A program made the translations under genes and the position numbers. The notes under the pieces are model-generated. The model did not search any database. It saw only the letters and a program-made list of their open reading frames with translations, and had not been told where the DNA came from. Of a stretch of DNA of 62,729 nt, positions 1-21,252 are shown piece by piece; positions within the stretch are counted from its first letter, which is position 1; every line of letters begins with the position of its first letter. The stretch comes from Reclinomonas americana ATCC 50394 (taxonomy: Eukaryota; Jakobida; Jakobea; Jakobida): contig PS015133.1 in assembly GCA_048213135.1 (NCBI GenBank), positions 2,878-65,606 on the forward strand, in the 5' to 3' direction.

Positions 1-3
1 TGA

Positions 4-330
4 GACTGTGTGTGTGCGCGCGTGGCATGTGAGGTGGAGAGTAAGTTATTGGCACCGTGACTGTGTGCGCACATGCTAGTTTGTATGATCGTGATAGTGA
101 ACTTGAGGAAGACTGTGTGTGTGCGCGCGTGGCAAGTGAGGGAGAGAGTAAGTGATTGGCACCGTGACTGTGTGCGCACATGCTAGTTTGTATGATCGTG
201 ATAGTGAACGTGAGGAAGATTGTACGTGTGCGCGTGGCATGTGAGGTAGAGAGTAAGTGATTGGCATCGTGAGTGTGTGCGCACATGCTTGGTTGTGTGC
301 CTGTATGCGTGTCTGTGTGCGCCTTATTAT
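4..330. repeat. 107-bp tandem repeat, three copies
   Basis: Copies begin at 4, 111 and 218 (period exactly 107). Each carries GTGTGTGCGCGCGTGGCA, then GATTGGCACCGTGACTGTG and TGTATGATCGTGATAGTGAA. The third copy diverges after about 290. The array lies just upstream of the first recognised exon of the STAND gene, so it is probably intronic or promoter-proximal. It may continue left of the window. Confidence 0.9.
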
Positions 331-408
331 CGAAATTCCTTTCCCCAAACTTGTCTTGCCTCTCTGTGTAGCCTCATTTTCCTTCCTTTCTGTCTCCTTT
401 TTTTGCAG

Positions 409-9196
<8,788 letters not shown>

Positions 9197-9205
9197 ACAG
9201 CGCAA

Positions 9206-9211
9206 AATAAA
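9206..9211 (+). terminator. AATAAA poly(A) signal of the STAND gene
   Basis: AATAAA starts 10 bases after the TAG stop at 9194-9196. It is the only canonical hexamer close to that stop. Confidence 0.7.
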
Positions 9212-9236
9212 ACAAGAGGAAAACAAACACTGTTCG

Positions 9237-9242
9237 TTTATT
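9237..9242 (-). terminator. AATAAA poly(A) signal of the BEACH gene
   Basis: TTTATT on the plus strand reads AATAAA on the minus strand, about 105 bases past the TGA stop of the BEACH gene. The two convergent genes have stops 151 bases apart, so their 3' ends nearly meet and may overlap. Confidence 0.6.
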
Positions 9243-9347
9243 TGTCAACCCAACACGTAATGTTTGCCTGCTTTTTCATGATTCGTTGTGCACTTTCGGG
9301 GGGAAAAAAGGAGAGTGCGAGAGAAAGAAAAGAGAAATTATCCGGCC

Positions 9348-12300
9348 TCAAAAGTCCTCCTCCTCGTCCTCAAAGTTGTACTCGATGGCGTCGCCATTGA
9401 CGGTGCTCTGGAAGGGTGCCAGGGAGGCCACGGCCGTCGCTGTCGTCGTACCACCAGTAGGGGTCTCGCCGCGCGGCACTGGTCGCTTGCCGACACGAGC
9501 AGCAATGCTGCTGCTGCTGCTGCCGTTGCCACCAGCACCGCTGGCACCACCGGCCAGAGCGCCTGCCGGCAAGTTCTCCTGCGATCGTCGGTGGGCGGCA
9601 CTCGTCTCCAACTCGCTCCATCGCGGACCCCGAGCCGATGTCGGCTCCTCGTCTCCTGGCGAGCCGACAGTCTCCAGCGCCGCCGTGGTCGAGCGCGACC
9701 GCGGTCGCTCAGTGACCTCTTGACCGTCGCCGTGCACCGGTGAGAACACCGGCAGCCGACTGCGTGGAGCCGACGGAGTGGCCGTGTTGCGACGCGATTG
9801 CGGGCGTGAGCGTGTTACGCGGCCCGATCCGCTGCCATTGGCCGAATCCTGTGGACCGTGATCAGCAATCAGGGAGAAACCTCTCCTCTTGTTTCTGCAA
9901 TAAACACAATCGACAAACCGGCTGCGGGATGTGTGATACACCACCCGGCGGCGGCGTGGCCGTCAGGCGATCCATCATCGTATCGCGCTCGGCCAGGTTG
10001 CGATCCAGGTAGTGCACAGTGAGGTCGAGGCGGCGCACCTCCTCGCGCAGATTGTGCACCTCCGAGTTGGCCTGCTGCTTCTCGGCCTCTTGCTTCGCCA
10101 GCTCCTCCTGCAGTCGGTGCAACTCGCTCTGGATCTCATTGATACGACGACGCTTCTCCTCCACCGTGCTCTCCTGTGCAGCACGCGAGAGTTGAGAAGA
10201 GCGATCAAAGATGAGGAGCGAAAGGGAGAGAGGAAGAGGAAGAGGACCTTGAGTTTCGAGGAAATGTACAAGTGTCGCACGCGCTCCTTGGTCTCCTGCG
10301 TGGACGACAGCTTGCCGCGCAGATCGCGATTGTCGGCCTCCGTTCTCCTCAGCGCGTCGTTCATCGCCTTTTCGGTCTTGCGCATGCTGGCCACCTCCTC
10401 TTCCATCTTGATAATGTACTTGAGGTCCTAGTGCGCACAAGACACACATATGATTTGAGTGACGACAACAGACATCAAAGGAGCACCGACGCATCGCACC
10501 TTGACGGTGGCCAGTCGGCGTCGCAGTGCATTCAGCTTCTTCTCCAACTCCTCACGCTGCTTCTCGGCCTCGGCGTTGAAGCCGGCCAGCTCTGTTTCCA
10601 GCGTCTGTACCTGGGCACGCAGTCGCTCCGCCTCGGCCACCGCCTTGCGTTCCGTCTGCGCTGCCGCCGCTGCCTTTTCCTCGGCCTGCGGTGATGCAAG
10701 GAGGGAGGGAGAGATTAAGAGACGACTTCGAATCATTGAAATGCTCTCTCTCTCGAGTCACACCTCCTGCTTCTCTTCCATTGCATCGTGCACTTGCATC
10801 TCGAGAGCCTTGGCGCGATCCTGCTCGCGGCGAAGTCTCTCTTCGAACGACGCCGTCAGCATGCGCTTGTCGGCCTCCTGTGCATCGAGAAGAGCGTGAG
10901 TACTTCGGGGTGACTGGGAAGGAGAATCGCCATGCCCCTACGCAACCCAATCATCCATCGACGTGGGTTTTGACTGGGCGGCGAGCTGCGCTCCACGCTT
11001 CTCGGCCTCGGCGACGGCAGCCGCCATGGCGCGTGAATGCTCCGCCTTGAGTTCGGCACGCAACCTGTCAATCTCAGTGCGCTTCTCGGCCTCCACCTGC
11101 CGCAAACGCTCCTCCGCTTCGTGTGTTCGTGTGAGATTCTGCGAGCTAACCCGCTCGGCCTCGGCCACCGCCACCTCCAGCGCCTCCTTCTCGCCACGCA
11201 GGCGGGTCACTGTCGGTGCCCACATGGGCGACGCCTCGCGGTGGGGCTCGGCAAACAGCTGACGCGGCAGCTGGCCGTACTCGGCGAGCATCTGCTGCTC
11301 GCGGCCATTTGTCGGCACCGGGGCGTTGGTGCCGTAGAACGCTGGGTGGGGGAAGGGATGGGGTGAGAAGGAGGAGGAAGGGGGGAAAGGGGGGAAAGGG
11401 GAAGGGGAATGAGCATGTGAGAGAGAGAGAGAGATTGGGTCTCACTCTGCGTGTCTGGTCGGCAGATAGAACGTAGTTACTCCAAGCACACCCCTCAACT
11501 ATCTCTCTCCCAATCGCGCGAGTGCAGAGAGAAAGAGAGAGAGAAATAGAGAGAGAGAAACTAGTGGATACTTAACGACTTTCTCACATCTTCCTCTCTG
11601 AATCCACAAGTCGACTGCTCAACTTAAATCTCTATCACATGCACACACGAGAGAGAGAGAGAGAGAGAGAACACGCTGCACTGCAAACACCCGCGTGCAC
11701 GCAACCTCGATGTCACACGCAGTACAACTCACCACCCTCTATGTCTCTCTCTCTTTCTCTGGCTCCTTTCCCAGTTCTTCTATCACTCTCCACTTGCTCA
11801 CTCTTGTTTCCTTTCCCTTTCCCGTTTCCATTCCCTCTTTCTCCCATCGCTGACGCAACTGTTCTCCGCCTGCTCGGCACCCGCACCGCGCGACTTGCAG
11901 CCAAACACCAAATCGATCCACCGATGCAAGTTTTGCGTGACAAACACGCTCTCCAGTGCCTCGCGGTTCCTGAAAATGTACTCGGCGGCGCCTGTGCCAG
12001 GATTGGNNNNNNNNNNNNNNNNNNNNTGATATTGAGATCAGCACACCAAAGGGGGAGTGAATTGGATGGTACAAGACGACGCAACTGCCAGCCCACGGCG
12101 GCAGCTCCACGTGGTTGACGCGCGTGGAGTTCTGTGTGACACCAAAATCGAGTCCGCTAGAGTTGAGCAGGAAACCACCGTTGCCCTCGTAGAACTCGGG
12201 AATGAGCTGTGGTGCGCGCAACACATCACGGCGTTAGCGTCTTGAGTGCCCACCACCACGCAGAGCAATCAAGAAGTCACCTCTGCGTAGTAGTCGTTTG

Positions 12301-13738
12301 TGCCAAACGCATTGCGCCAGAGCGATGGAATCGACTTGAACAGTCGATCGGCGTTGTCGAATTTGCCCTCCGAGTATTTCAGCGCCAAGTCGGGGCCTGT
12401 GTGAGATGTAAACATCAGCAGCTTGCGTCACGGATTATTGCCATCGAAGCGCACTCACGATCGCGCAAAAGGAAACCGACGAGAATCGACGTGTTCGAGT
12501 ACAGCGTGCGGAAGAGGAATCGAGAGTGTGCTTCGTCGCGCATCTCGGCACTTGCTCTCTGCGCACACCTGGTGAGCAACTTCCACACACAACAACACTG
12601 CAGAGACTTTTTTTTCGCGCATACGCACCCTCAAGTAAGCGAGGCGCTGCTCATTCAGCGCGCCGATTGGCTTGGAGAGGTCGCGGAAGGTGCGCGGATC
12701 GTCAAAATCGAGCTGCGGGCTCTGGTAATCGGCAATCACCCAAGGCATCACGGGGTACACGGCAAAGTCGTTGAAGGAGCGCGAGGCCAGCTGATTGACG
12801 GCCACCAGGTAGTCGTAGTTGCTGAGGGTGCCGCGGACCCACGCTTCGCACACCCACTGGCTGTAGCGCTGGCTGTCCATAGCCGTGCAGTCTGGTGGGG
12901 AAAAGGGAAAGGGGGAAGGGGAAAAGTGAGGAGGGGGAGGGAAAGAGAAGAGAGAGAGAGAGAGAGAGAGAGACAGACGTACTGGCAGACATACAGACAC
13001 ACATTGCACGCACGCACGCACGCACACATACAGAGAGAGAGAGATAGAGACACGCACATACACACAGAGAGAGAGAGAGAGAGACAAACAGACAGACATA
13101 CAGACGCATACAAAGAGAGCGAGACAGATGGATACCAAGAAATTCATGCAAAAGTCGGCATGACAGAACACTCGCTCGCCTCTCTCAAACACACTCATTC
13201 GCTCACACTTTCCCTTTTCCACACACCTGGCGAACGCATAATGCGATCATAGAACGATCCCTGATCCCGCGCCGAGTCAAACTGGAACAGCACCGAGCCA
13301 CCCGAGTTCAAAAACATGTCCAGTCGCAGCTCCTGATACAAGTAGAGCTGACGGAGGACCAGCTTCAGATCGGTGATGGCCCAACGCGAGGCCAGCGACG
13401 GACACGCCAGCGGCACGAAATGCAGCGCGGTGCGCGTCACGGCAAAGAGACCCTCCACATGCCCCTCCCGAGTGATGCGTGCACACATGGCCGTCGGATT
13501 CACCACCTCCTCTCGGCAGTCCTTCAGGTACTGAATCGCAGCAGCCTCGCGCGACGTGCGCAGCCACTGCCAGCGACGCAGGTGAGCAAGATGTCTCCAC
13601 AGAGCGCGAGAGCACAAGACCAACCTGAATCGCTGCCTCTGTCGTCGCCGCGCACAGCGTCTGCTTCAGCTCGCCCAGCAACGCCATCACATCGTCCGAC
13701 TCGGCCGACAGCACGCCAAACTTCTTCAAGCCCGGCTT
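9348..13738 (-). CDS. PH-BEACH protein with C-terminal coiled coil (5' end missing)
   Basis: Thirteen exons, in transcript order: 13738-13625, 13566-13227, 12891-12629, 12558-12459, 12396-12281, 12206-12086, 11991-11887, 11341-10947, 10877-10764, 10685-10500, 10427-10248, 10173-9940, 9848-9348. Together they give 922 residues in one frame. A PH-like domain of the BEACH type occupies about 55-150 (EGLFAVTRTALHFVPLA). The BEACH domain is at about 155-400, with WVRGTLSNYDYL, SRSFNDFAVYPVMPWVIADY, TFRDLSKPIGALN, KFDNADRLFKSIPSLW, ELIPEFYE, VELPPWA and HRWIDLVFGCKSR, followed by the typical EYGQLPRQLFAEPH. The PH-BEACH part resembles NSMAF/FAN. That family then has WD40 repeats, but here about 330 residues of heptad-rich coiled coil follow (EAEKRTEIDRLRAELKAE), then a low-complexity tail ending NFEDEEEDF. 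BEACH proteins act in membrane traffic and signalling. Upstream exons are lost in the GA repeat and gap. Confidence 0.9.
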
Positions 13739-13800
13739 CTGCGCGACACACAATCACACCTCCTGAGTCACTCACAAACGCCTCCTACACGCGCACCCAC

Positions 13801-14066
<266 letters not shown>

Positions 14067-14994
14067 GAGAAAGGAACAGCGGCTTTCCTGGTCCGAGAAG
14101 TGGAGAGTATTGCTATCCGGTAGGAATTCCAGGACCGGAGGCACGAGACGAAGAACGATCAACGAATTCCAATTCGCGGCTGCATTCGTGAGCTGCATTC
14201 TGGCAGCTCCAGGTCGGAAAGCCGAGGAGAAAACTAAAAGAGTTGTTCCTAATGAATGTAATTCAAGTTACACTCAAGGGCAAACGGCTTCCATCCACGA
14301 ATTCAAACGATAATGCAATGAATTCGAATTCGAATTCAAAAACCGCGACACCTTCGGTTCTGCAACTCGATGCAGACCAACGCGGGTAGCCCTCATCATG
14401 CTATACTCGTGCTGAGTGCAGTTCTCGAAACTTCGAGAACGATCGCGAAAAAGCGCATTGATCATGAAAATCGCTATCGATATCTGTATGTCAAGACTGG
14501 CCTTGTCTCTCGGATGCTGTGGCCGTGGCCATCAAGAACACGTTTCAATCACCCGCTTGTTCGTGTACCTTGCTGCATCGAACGCTGCGCTGAGAAAACA
14601 GAGGGAGTGTCGCAGTGATCGTGAAAGCATTTTTCCATTTGCTCATTCTCTCCTCCTCTCCCCCCCGAGCTCGCTGTACATGTGCGCGCGTGTTGATTGA
14701 GGAGAGAGCGACATGGTTCTTGCGTGCTTCGCGTTGTGTGCTATCTCTCCCTTCCCTCGCGATCGTTAGCCGAAAATGCATGTCACTCACTCGCTAAAAT
14801 GTCACTTCAATCTGCTTCTGGCTCGCACTGGAGGCGGCGCTTATCGCCACCACCACGGACTTCCTCTCAACAAGAAAGTAGAATTCCATAGAAACTCAAA
14901 GGGAAAAAAGAAAAAGAGGGGAAAAAAAACCCCCCATCAAATTGTACACGAAGGGCGCGCGCCCTCGAAAGAAAAACCCACTCCTCGTCTCTCC
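14067..14994. other. Intergenic stretch with GAATTC clusters, no gene seen
   Basis: Base composition is more AT-rich than in the flanking genes. GAATTC occurs repeatedly between 14120 and 14340, including three copies head to tail (GAATTCGAATTCGAATTC). The right end is A-rich and is probably the 3' UTR of the hydroxylase gene. No open frame here has the local codon use. Confidence 0.6.
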
Positions 14995-16820
14995 TCACGC
15001 CGCCTTGACGGTGCTCTTGCCCACCAGCACGAACGATGATGGGTCGGCATCCGGCCGCACCTTGCCGTGCTCGTCGTACAGTGGATTCGGCGTGTACGTG
15101 TCAAACAGATGATCCCACACATTCAGCACAAATCCGAAATTGGTCCCCGGCTGTGCAGACGCAGACGCACACGTCAGCAAAACACCTCGGCGAGTGGGCA
15201 CACACATGCGCACGGGTGGCGGCAGTGCGTGCGACATCACGCCCGACGACCGCCGCACGGTAAGTCGGCGGCGCAACATCGAAAAAATCCTGCTGTGAGA
15301 ACGCAACTCGCGCATGATGCACGTCGTGTGACACGGCGCCACCTCCAAGCGCAAACGGCAGCAGCCTGTCCAGCGAGAACCAGACATTGTGGCCGGCGTG
15401 CTCCTCGACCAGGAAGACGACCCACACCGCCACAAACACCCAGAACGACAGCGGGTGCACGCCAACGGTCACCGGCGTGACGACCTGGGTCAAAATCACC
15501 ACAGCATCTTCGGCAGGGTGCACCCAACCTGCAAGCGCGCGCACACACACACGCAAGCACGAGCAGAGAGAGCTGATCAGTGCGACTTGCCTCACATAGT
15601 GCGCGCGTGGCATCCGTTGTCATAGAGTGAGGCGCAGAGAGAGCGGGAGTGAAAAAGTGAAATCGAGAGGAAGCGAGGTCACGGTCGATTCGACTGGTCG
15701 CTCTGTGTGGCTCTTGGGAGAAGAGTGCGTGCGTGCACGAAGGAGCGATGCAGTGAGTGTGTGAGTGTGCGCTGGGAAGAGAGGAGCACGAGCGCAACAA
15801 GCCAGCTGCAGGGAACAGATCGATTCGATCGTGCAACACCACGTCGTGCGCGGCGATCTACACACTGATCCACACCACGGCGTCGGCAAACGGGCAAAGT
15901 GAGAGCGCGTGAGCAAGTGTGTGCGCGCGCGTGTGTGTGAGTAAGAGCAAGAGCGAGGGAGCACAAACCACGACAAGCGAGAAAGAGAAGCAAACCACGC
16001 GCTCTCCCTTCTCCCTCCCTCCCTCTCTCCCTCCTTCCCCCTCCCTCCCTCTCCCTCTNNNNNNNNNNNNNNNNNNNNNNNNNNNNNNNNNNNNNNNNNN
16101 NNNNNNNNNNNNNNNNNNNNNNNNNNNNNNNNNNNNNNNNNNNNNNNNNNNNNNNNNNNNNNNNNNNNNNNNNNNNNNNNNNNNNNNNNNNNNNNNNNNN
16201 NNNNNNNNNNNNNNNNNNNNNNNNNNNNNNNNNNNNNNNNNNNNNNNNNNNNNNNNNNNNNNNNNNNNNNNNNNNNNNNNNNNNNNNNNNNNNNNNNNNN
16301 NNNNNNNNNNNNNNNNNNNNNNNNNNNNNNNNNNNNNNNNNNNNNNNNNNNNNNNNNNNNNNNNNNNNNNNNNNNNNNNNNNNNNNNNNNNNNNNNNNNN
16401 NNNNNNNNNNNNNNNNNNNNNNNNNNNNNNNNNNNNNNNNNNNNNNNNTTCATGCACCGTCGGGAAGGTGTACGGCGGCGTTTTGGTATCCATGTTTTGC
16501 GTGAGGTCGAGATACGTGAAATACGTGCAAATGGCGAAAAAGACCACGAGACCGACAACCGACGGAAAGAGCCACCAGGCGACCAGTGGCGATCCATGCG
16601 TGACAATGAATGACCATACGGGTTGAAGGAGGCGCTTCTCGCTGGCTTGCGCGGCCACGAATCCAAAATATGCGCACGCGCACAACAGCATCGCACCCAC
16701 GGTCAAGCCCATGGCACGATCGGTGCGGTGCGAGTGTTGGACATGGGAGGGCGTGCCATCCTGCTCCTGGTTGCTGTTGTTGTGGCTGTTGTGGTGAGGT
16801 GATGACGTCGCCTGCATCAT
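14995..16820 (-). CDS. Fatty acid hydroxylase / sterol desaturase family membrane enzyme
   Basis: The C-terminal exons show the family core in order: WVHPAED, a hydrophobic span with HPLSFWVFVAVWVVFLVEEHAGHNVW, LLPFALGGGAVSHDVHHAR, then TNFGFVLNVWDHLFDTYTPN and a TGA stop at 14995-14997. HxxGH and HDxHH are metal-binding histidine boxes of the di-iron PF04116 family, and the spacing from HDVHH to NFG fits C4-methylsterol oxidase-like members. The 5' part has two membrane spans and TYFTYLDLTQN, which fits the N-terminal region of the family. Family members use O2 and cytochrome b5 electrons in the ER; the substrate cannot be read here. The first histidine boxes are not visible and probably fall in the 410-N gap at 16039-16448. 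An exon at about 15787-15855 (IAAHDVVLHDRIDLFP) is possible. The start is taken at the MMQATSSP methionine (16820); an ATG at 16895 is an alternative. Confidence 0.75.
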
Positions 16821-17486
16821 GTGCCACCAAAATCCGGAGTTATCTTGAAGCGGACAGGACGATGCTTTGTATCGATATATTGTTGTGTTGTTCATGAGCG
16901 CACACGAGAGAAAAAAGAGGGCAAGGGAAAGAGAATGAGAGAGAAGGTCGGGCAACGCGAAATCGTGATTGCTGGTGATTTCCGAAGTCGCAGTTTCGGA
17001 TTTTCTACGGAAGCGAAGCTCGATCATGCAAGCTGCAAAGTCGCGTTTGCTAGGTGCGCGATGCACGAGTGAGTCTGGGGGGTGGCGAGTGCGTGCAATG
17101 GCGGTGTGCTGGAGGCTTCCAAAAATGGAACTTGTCGGAATTCGAACGTCGCGTTGAATCTCCGCGCGCAAAAAATGCATGCATGCACTGTGCGATGCAC
17201 TCCTCTGTGCGCCTCTGGAGGGGTAGTCAGTGGAGGCTATCTGCCTCCTCGATCACCTCCAGCCGACAAACGCGCAGCAGCGCATGCAGCAGTGAGTGAT
17301 CTCCTCACATTAACATTGAGAAGAGCTCGTGCTGCAGTGGCCTCACCAAGACCGCTCCTTCTTCTCTCATTGTCTCCTCTCCACTCCTCGCTGCAGCACT
17401 CTTCACGCTCAACACACTGCACGAACGTCGCATGTATTGTTGTCGGATTGTCAATTTCAGGACACAGTCTTCCTCACTCGCCAACC
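16821..17486. promoter_or_regulatory. Divergent intergenic region between hydroxylase and proline-rich genes
   Basis: The minus-strand hydroxylase gene and the plus-strand gene at 17487 are head to head, so both promoters should lie within these 670 bases. I see no TATA box or other clear motif. A pyrimidine-rich segment lies at 17340-17410. Confidence 0.45.
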
Positions 17487-18608
17487 ATGAGCGCCGAGTC
17501 TCCCATCGCCTCACAAAGAGCAGGTACTTTCCTCCTCCCTCCACTCACTCCGTCCTTCTCTCACTCACTGACACACACACACGTCTTTGCCTCTCTCAAG
17601 AATCAGACATTCGCAACTCTCCCGAGATGTTTGCGTGGCGCGTCCACCTGGAGCTGCAAGAGAAACTGCATCGCGAGCAAGCAGAGCGCGAGCGCCAAGC
17701 ATATCTCCTCCAACACGAGCGCATGTTGGCCGTTTCGTCTATCTTCTCACACTCACAGCACGCGCAATCGTCCAATCAACTTTTCCGCCTTGCGCAGGAG
17801 ATCATGGCCTCGGGTCCCTCTCCACTCACCGCCTCCCCCGCGCCTACACAAGCCTTATCCGTCGGTTACGCCAGCGATGAGCTGCGATTGGACGCGCAGA
17901 TCCGTCGACTCGGCCACGTGCTGCACGCGGCCAACTTGGGCACTCTGACGGGCGGTGGATCGGCATCCGTGGACGCTGTGGGCGCGGCATTGGCTCGCAT
18001 ACGCAGTGGCAAGTCACCGCCTTCTGCTCCGGCCTCGCCTGTTGTGCGAGCAATGACGCCACCACCGCCACCACCAGTCGAAACACGGCCGGACATTCGT
18101 CATTTGGTGGCCGATCCCAAGGTTCCATCGCTGCTGCTCTTGCTTCGGTGTGCTATCGGTGCTTACCATCTAGGTGTACTCTCAGAGTGCGTCAATGGTG
18201 CCGGAGTTGCGCGCGCTGCTGGCCCAGCGGCAACGCATTGCGCAGGAGGTGACGATGACGACGTCGAATTCGTCGTCGCCGGCGGGTTCGGCGCCGCAGA
18301 CGCCGGTGCTGGCGCCGGTGGCGAGCAAGGAGGACACGCCACCGCAGACGCCGGCGTCGTTTGCGGAGATGTTTGCGCGGTTGCAGGCGACGACGACCAC
18401 GCCACCGCAGGTGCCGTCGCCGCTGTTGAAGCCGTTGCCGGCGGCGGAGATGGCGGCGATCTCCAGTGGTGGTGTGGGGGGTGTGCCGTTGGAGCCGGTG
18501 GGTAAGCTGCCGGATCCGGCGGGTGCGCGGCCACCGCCACCTACCGGGCATGGTGGGTTGTCGTTGTTGTTGCGACAGGCGACGGGTGGCGGCAAGGCCG
18601 TGGCGTGA
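17487..18608 (+). CDS. Proline/serine-rich protein, unrecognised
   Basis: Three exons, 17487-17523, 17601-18121 and 18186-18608, give 326 residues with all phases matching. The ATG at 17487 opens MSAESPIASQRA. A short helical, probably coiled segment (ELQEKLHREQAERERQAYLL) is followed by low-complexity Ser/Ala/Pro sequence with a PPPPPP stretch, a second helix (MVPELRALLAQRQRIAQEV), and a long disordered tail rich in TPPQTPAS-type motifs. No enzyme motif, signal peptide or membrane span is visible. The second donor (GTTCCA) is weak, so that junction is less certain. It could be an adaptor or SH3-ligand-type scaffold, but that is only a guess from composition. The stop codon region is partly duplicated downstream. 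Confidence 0.7.
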
Positions 18609-18848
18609 GTGGGGGAGTGTGTGTGGGGGGAGGAAGAAGGCATACTGCAAAGTGTAAGTATCATTGTGCGATTGTGCAGATAGTGTGAGAGAGAGGAGGG
18701 GGGAGGGAGGGGGGGAGGGTGGCGGCAAGGCTGAGGCGTGAGTGGGTTGTGGGTGTTGCTGCAGACCGCCAATTGCAAGTATCACTGCAATTGTGCGATT
18801 GTGCAGGTGAGAGTGAGGGAGAGAGGGGGAGGGGGAGAGGGAGAGGGA
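18585..18848. repeat. 133-bp tandem duplication of the gene's 3' end
   Basis: GGTGGCGGCAAGGC plus the stop-codon context GGCGTGAGTGGG at 18585 recurs at 18718. The AAGTATCA...TTGTGCGATTGTGCAG block that follows each copy recurs too. The second copy runs into the 421-N gap at 18849-19269, which may hide more copies. Confidence 0.75.
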
Positions 18849-19269
18849 NNNNNNNNNNNNNNNNNNNNNNNNNNNNNNNNNNNNNNNNNNNNNNNNNNNN
18901 NNNNNNNNNNNNNNNNNNNNNNNNNNNNNNNNNNNNNNNNNNNNNNNNNNNNNNNNNNNNNNNNNNNNNNNNNNNNNNNNNNNNNNNNNNNNNNNNNNNN
19001 NNNNNNNNNNNNNNNNNNNNNNNNNNNNNNNNNNNNNNNNNNNNNNNNNNNNNNNNNNNNNNNNNNNNNNNNNNNNNNNNNNNNNNNNNNNNNNNNNNNN
19101 NNNNNNNNNNNNNNNNNNNNNNNNNNNNNNNNNNNNNNNNNNNNNNNNNNNNNNNNNNNNNNNNNNNNNNNNNNNNNNNNNNNNNNNNNNNNNNNNNNNN
19201 NNNNNNNNNNNNNNNNNNNNNNNNNNNNNNNNNNNNNNNNNNNNNNNNNNNNNNNNNNNNNNNNNNNNN

Positions 19270-20035
19270 CTTGTCGGTGGATGGCCGACCCGACGATAAC
19301 ATGACAACAGGTTGCGCAATGATACAGTGTCGTGTCACATTGATGCCGTTGCTTGTGCGTTTTCACATTGCCGTGTTACCGTTTCCTCCGACAGCATTTA
19401 CGCTGGCCAGCAAAACCTCTGAGGCAGTCCGTTCTCCTGGAATGCGACGAGTTGACGCTTCAGCACGGACCGAGTCGTGGTCGATTTGCCCTATATATGC
19501 CTCCGACAGCGTTTCGCACTGGCCTTCAAAGCTCCAACCTGGCCTGCGTCTTGGCCGTGACATGTACAACCAGTGGATGCAGGTTCATTATCAAGATGCA
19601 GCAGAGGCCCTGCACGTGTGGGAGTTCATAATCGACACGTGGTGACAACTTTTGTCGGGTCCTTCCAAGCAAACCTCTTTTCTCAAAGTGCTGTCGCGTA
19701 CTCCGACAACAAAGCAGAGGCCGGCTTCCAGTGACCATGCTCCTCCACCAACCACGCGACTTCAGCGTGCCAGCTGCACCGTGGCGACCCGCAGACAACA
19801 TTTGTCGGATTAATATTTTCAGTCGTATGCCGTCTTGTTTCAATTGGACGTGAAGTCGACCCTGACCTTGTCGTCTCTTCGACTTTGACGGAGAGTGCGC
19901 CATTTGCTATATTGATTATATCGTTCGGGAGAGCGGTTACCATCTCACATGCTTCTCGTCGACTCAACAACGTCAACCGTCCCGTCACGCCAACAGTCAC
20001 GCAATTCTTCGACTCTCTCTTTGAGCACACCTCGC
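19270..20035. other. Intergenic, no gene seen
   Basis: The sequence between the gap and the ATG at 20036 is AT-richer than the genes around it. It contains two loosely repeated blocks (CGACAGCATTTACGCTGGCC near 19390 and CGACAGCGTTTCGCACTGGCC near 19505). It presumably holds the promoter of the NYN-RRM gene. No confident open frame. Confidence 0.5.
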
Positions 20036-21221
20036 ATGTCAACACCTGCAAGTGCGGACTCCGCTGGTAAGTGTGACCTCTGACAAATACTCATGATGGG
20101 ATGGGGGACGCGCGCGTGAGCAAACACAAAATGTGACACGTGTCCAAGTGCACTTTTATGGACCTCTTTGTCTCAATCTCTTTCTGTCTTTCTTCTTTCC
20201 CTTTTGCCGCGCTGTGCTGTGCTCTGCGTGTGTATACTTCACCTTTCCTTCCCATTCATGTCCACGCGGACAGCAACCACAAATACATGTGCATGCATGT
20301 GGGAGGTTCTCACATGCACTTTCGTCGACTCACACATGCAACATGAATCTTGCAACGCGAAATAGGTGGCGGCCGTCTTCACATTGTGGTCGACGGCTCG
20401 TACGTGTACAAGATCGCACAAAAGTACGGCAAGCGTGTCGACTATGAAGCTCTGTGTGCCACATTGGAACGTGCCGCGGGAGTGCCGTGCGGTGCCAAGG
20501 TCTATGTGGACCACATTCCCAACGCCGACAAGCCCTTCTTCAGAGTTTCGTCTGTGTGTTGTGTTTGTCGCCAACTCGTCTTCGACCACCATGTTCATGT
20601 TCATGCGAAAAAAACAGCAATTACGTCACATGCGCTTCGAGACGGTCTCGTGTGAGATGAAGACGGAGACCAAGTACGACCCGGTGAAGAAGCAAGAGGT
20701 GCTGCTGGACACTTCCACTCTCCCCCTGTCCGCTTGCCACCTTGACTTACCACCTTTGTCGTGCAGTTCACATGCCGACTGCAAAAGGGAGGCGACGTGT
20801 ACATTGCGTACTACATCATGCTGTGGGCCTTCGATCCCAAGTGCTCGCACATTGCGGTGGTGGCGGGTGACGGCGACTTTTATCCCGTCTTCCGCTTTGT
20901 GCATCAGCACCCGAGCAAGCAGCTGCTGGTGGTGCACTTTGAGGAGGGTCTCTCCGACAGTCTCATGCCGTACGGGCATCAGTTGGTGCTCGATCGAATG
21001 CCCGATGTGCTGAAGTCGGTGGGTGGTGGGAGGGAAAGGGAAAGGAGAGGGAAAGGGAAGAAAGAGAGAGAGAGACAGGAAGTGAGAGATAGACAGAGAG
21101 AGACACACACGCGCAGAGACAATGGCAGGCAGAGAGACAGAGAGAGGAAAAGTGAGACAGAGAGCGAGAAAGAGAAAGAGGGAGACAGACAGAGAAAGAT
21201 GCACAACATACACATACACCC

Positions 21222-21252
<31 letters not shown>

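Noticed and set aside
14130-14340. Mobile element marked by GAATTC clusters
   Set aside because: I see no terminal repeats, target duplication or transposase frame; it is reported only as intergenic sequence.
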